DNA of 24,549 nucleotides from Parachlorella kessleri. Taxonomy: Eukaryota > Chlorophyta > Trebouxiophyceae > Chlorellales > Chlorellaceae. Numbering within the stretch: position 1 is the stretch's first letter; each line of letters starts with the position of its first letter. The position numbers and the translations under genes were made by a program. The DNA is taken from positions 1 to 24,549 of the forward strand of contig BBXU01000104.1 in assembly GCA_001598975.1 (NCBI GenBank), in the 5' to 3' direction. Positions 23,105 to 24,549 of the stretch are shown one piece after another. The notes under the pieces are model-generated. The model was given only the letters and a program-made list of their open reading frames with translations. It made no database searches and was not told the DNA's origin.

Positions 23105-24549
23105 AGGGCGCGCGACATCCCCAACCACCACTTCACCTAAGGCAGAGCGCCATGCACAGCAGCTCACAGGGAAGCTTGAGCCGCTGTGCTAACGGCGGCG
23201 GCTCCAGTGAAACCACGCTAGCTGTGACAGACACGCTGTTAAAGGCAACAATGGGGAGCTCCGCGATCTGGCAATCGTTCCCAATTCCCCCATCCCCGCC
23301 TCACACCTCCACCATCCCCCTCACACCGGGACACCCCCAGCACCACACCAGAGAGCAGCACCAGGCGGCCACGCACCCACCTGAGGGAAGAGTGTGATGG
23401 CTGTGCTGTCGGGCAGCTCCGGGTCCAGTGGCTCAGCCGCGAAGCGCCCTGCCGCCAGGTTGCTCGCAAACGCCTCCAGCCACAGCAGGACGCCGTCGTC
23501 GCCGGAGGAAGCGGGGCCTGCACATGTTCACCTCAACCCACCTCACCTCACATCAACACCATACCACGCATTTAGGGCAAGGGCGAGGGGAGGGGGTTCC
23601 GGTGGACTCCCTGCCATACATGCTCGCACTGGGCCCGACCCTAACCCCGCGGTCTATCCCATATCCAGGGATGAGGCAATGTCCCCCGTACCGGACGCCT
23701 TCAGGCAGGCGTGCTTGTCCTGGCAGGCGATCCTGACGCTGCCATCCCGCGTGTCGCACAGCACCAGCTTGTTGAAATTGAAGTTGGAGCCAAACAAGAC
23801 CCTGCAGCCAGCCAGTGTAGACAAAACCTTCCCAACCTTGACGCTGGTACGCACCGCAGTACGCTGGCTGTACAGCCTCAGCAAGCCAGCAGAAAGGCAG
23901 CGCGCCCCAACTTCAGGATTGCTGCAAGCTGAGCAGCGGAGCCGCAGCCCAGGTCACCTGACCAGGCCTTTGCCTCTGGGCTGCATCCTCCTCCATAGGA
24001 GGAATGGTGAGACAGCAGCATTGGTCGTGCACAAGCCACCGCAACTGAGGGCATCGACACCACATGCTGAGCCATGGCTGTTGCGACAACCCTGGGGCAG
24101 GTAGAAGTGACGCTCCCACGAGGCAGGCACAGCTCACCCGGCAACAAAACTTGCCACCCCGGCTACCGGCCAAGCCAACCGCAGGACCCTGGCACGACCC
24201 GCTCACCTGGCCTCTGGCATGCCGAGTGCTCCCCTTAGGTGCCGCGTGTAGCGTATCATGCGGCGCAGCGAGAGCATCCGCGTCGACACCAGGTGGCTGT
24301 AAAAGGCGTACCTGCAAGCACCCATGCCGCAAAGGCAGGCAGGTCTTGGATGGCATGCACGCGGTGTCCCACCATCAACTGCACAAAGCCGGGGTCGCAG
24401 TGACTCTCAGGCCTTGTAATGCAAAAGCCCGGCAGCACAGCCGATGGTGGCGTACCCGCGCCCACTGCCGGCCCCCAGGGCCAACCTACCGTCCATCTGT
24501 CACCCTCACGGCAATCTCTTCTGCTCACGCCATTAGACTATCCTCCCCC
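22139..24549 (-). CDS. SKIP16-like F-box/ApaG-domain protein, N-terminus outside window
   Basis: In plants SKIP16 proteins are SCF ubiquitin-ligase adaptors with an F-box, a SMI1/KNR4-like middle and a C-terminal ApaG domain. Exons seen, 5' to 3': 24311-24207, 23801-23692, 23517-23381, 23057-22921, 22691-22504, 22305-22139; phases agree at every junction. Readable pieces: YAFYSHLVSTRMLSLRRMIR, FGSNFNFNKLVLCDTRDG, DDGVLLWLEAFASNL, ITLFPQ, SEAVTRGVRVRALPVFIPEL, an acidic run DEEEEED and YFFAYS. The ApaG fold follows: RHWLIRDGRG, VRGEAVVGHYPLLTAGGEEF, SYQSC, GSMEGDF, and the end FRLDVPEMFF. No F-box is visible; it would lie to the right of 24549. The last intron uses a GC donor (22498-22503). 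The intron at 23058-23380 carries a tetranucleotide repeat next to its acceptor. The ApaG call is secure; membership of the SKIP16 family rests on remembered motif order. Confidence 0.88.
22306..22503 (-). other. GC-AG intron in the SKIP16-like gene
   Basis: The ApaG domain is split after PLLTA. The exon ends GCAG, the intron starts GCAAGT and the acceptor is CTGCAG, giving a continuous PLLTAGGEEFSYQSC as expected of ApaG. Without this intron the frame stops two codons later. The intron also holds a short GGT-repeat tract near 22324-22341. Confidence 0.85.
23065..23106. repeat. AGTC tetranucleotide repeat (GACT on the sense strand) beside a 3' splice site
   Basis: Four AGTC units, one TGTC variant, then five AGTC units and AG. 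The tract is in the SKIP16-like intron 23058-23380, separated from the acceptor AG by only seven intronic bases. On the transcribed strand it reads (GACT)n. Confidence 0.95.
24312..24549. other. Right edge: intron or unresolved 5' part of the SKIP16-like gene
   Basis: An acceptor CAG at 24312-24314 (minus) needs an upstream exon ending in phase 2. I found no convincing F-box or SMI1/KNR4 reading here, so it is probably intron with the next exon outside the window. Confidence 0.4.

Overview
The window is nuclear DNA of an intron-rich, GC-rich eukaryote, most likely a green alga (Chlorophyta, perhaps a trebouxiophyte). The evidence is: many short exons separated by GT-AG introns of roughly 100-450 bp with TGCAG-type acceptors; a plant-type, Asp-rich (Mg-type) ALA dehydratase with a transit-peptide-like N-terminus; a nuclear-encoded organellar ribosomal protein bL34; and an F-box/ApaG protein of the plant SKIP16 type. 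No bacterial-style gene, tRNA, rRNA or CRISPR array was seen. Most long open frames in the window are antisense or intronic shadows produced by the high GC content.

Layout. (1) 1-3530, minus: gene A, a secreted GH5 endo-beta-mannanase, nine exons reconstructed; its 3' end lies beyond base 1. (2) 4278-10075, minus: gene B, a complete 17-exon, 709-residue paralogue. It carries a signal peptide, a GH5 mannanase domain, a calcium-binding EGF-like domain and a PAN/Apple-like cysteine module. A and B are head-to-tail tandem duplicates. (3) 11381-14671, minus: HEMB, delta-aminolevulinic acid dehydratase, nine exons, 399 residues. (4) 15070-16118, plus: organellar (probably mitochondrial) ribosomal protein bL34, four exons, head-to-head with HEMB across about 400 bp. 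(5) 16918-19913, minus: a 753-residue ankyrin-repeat protein with an unassigned C-terminal region and a final hydrophobic segment. (6) 22139 to beyond the right edge, minus: a SKIP16-like F-box/ApaG protein lacking its N-terminus. Between (5) and (6) lies about 2.2 kb without a recognisable gene, holding a 117-bp inverted repeat.

Functional links. A and B should act outside the cell on mannan-type wall polysaccharide, and B's extra modules suggest adhesion or anchoring. HEMB makes porphobilinogen for chlorophyll and heme in the plastid. bL34 serves organellar translation and may share a promoter region with HEMB. The ankyrin and F-box proteins are regulatory or scaffold types.

The most notable signals are the mannanase-EGF-PAN architecture; shifting intron positions between the tandem mannanases; GC-AG introns whose partner in the other paralogue is GT-AG; a tetranucleotide repeat beside a 3' splice site that is in effect an array of branch-point motifs; and the 117-bp inverted repeat. 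All exon models come from reading the sequence against remembered family motifs and codon phase, with no alignment or transcript data.
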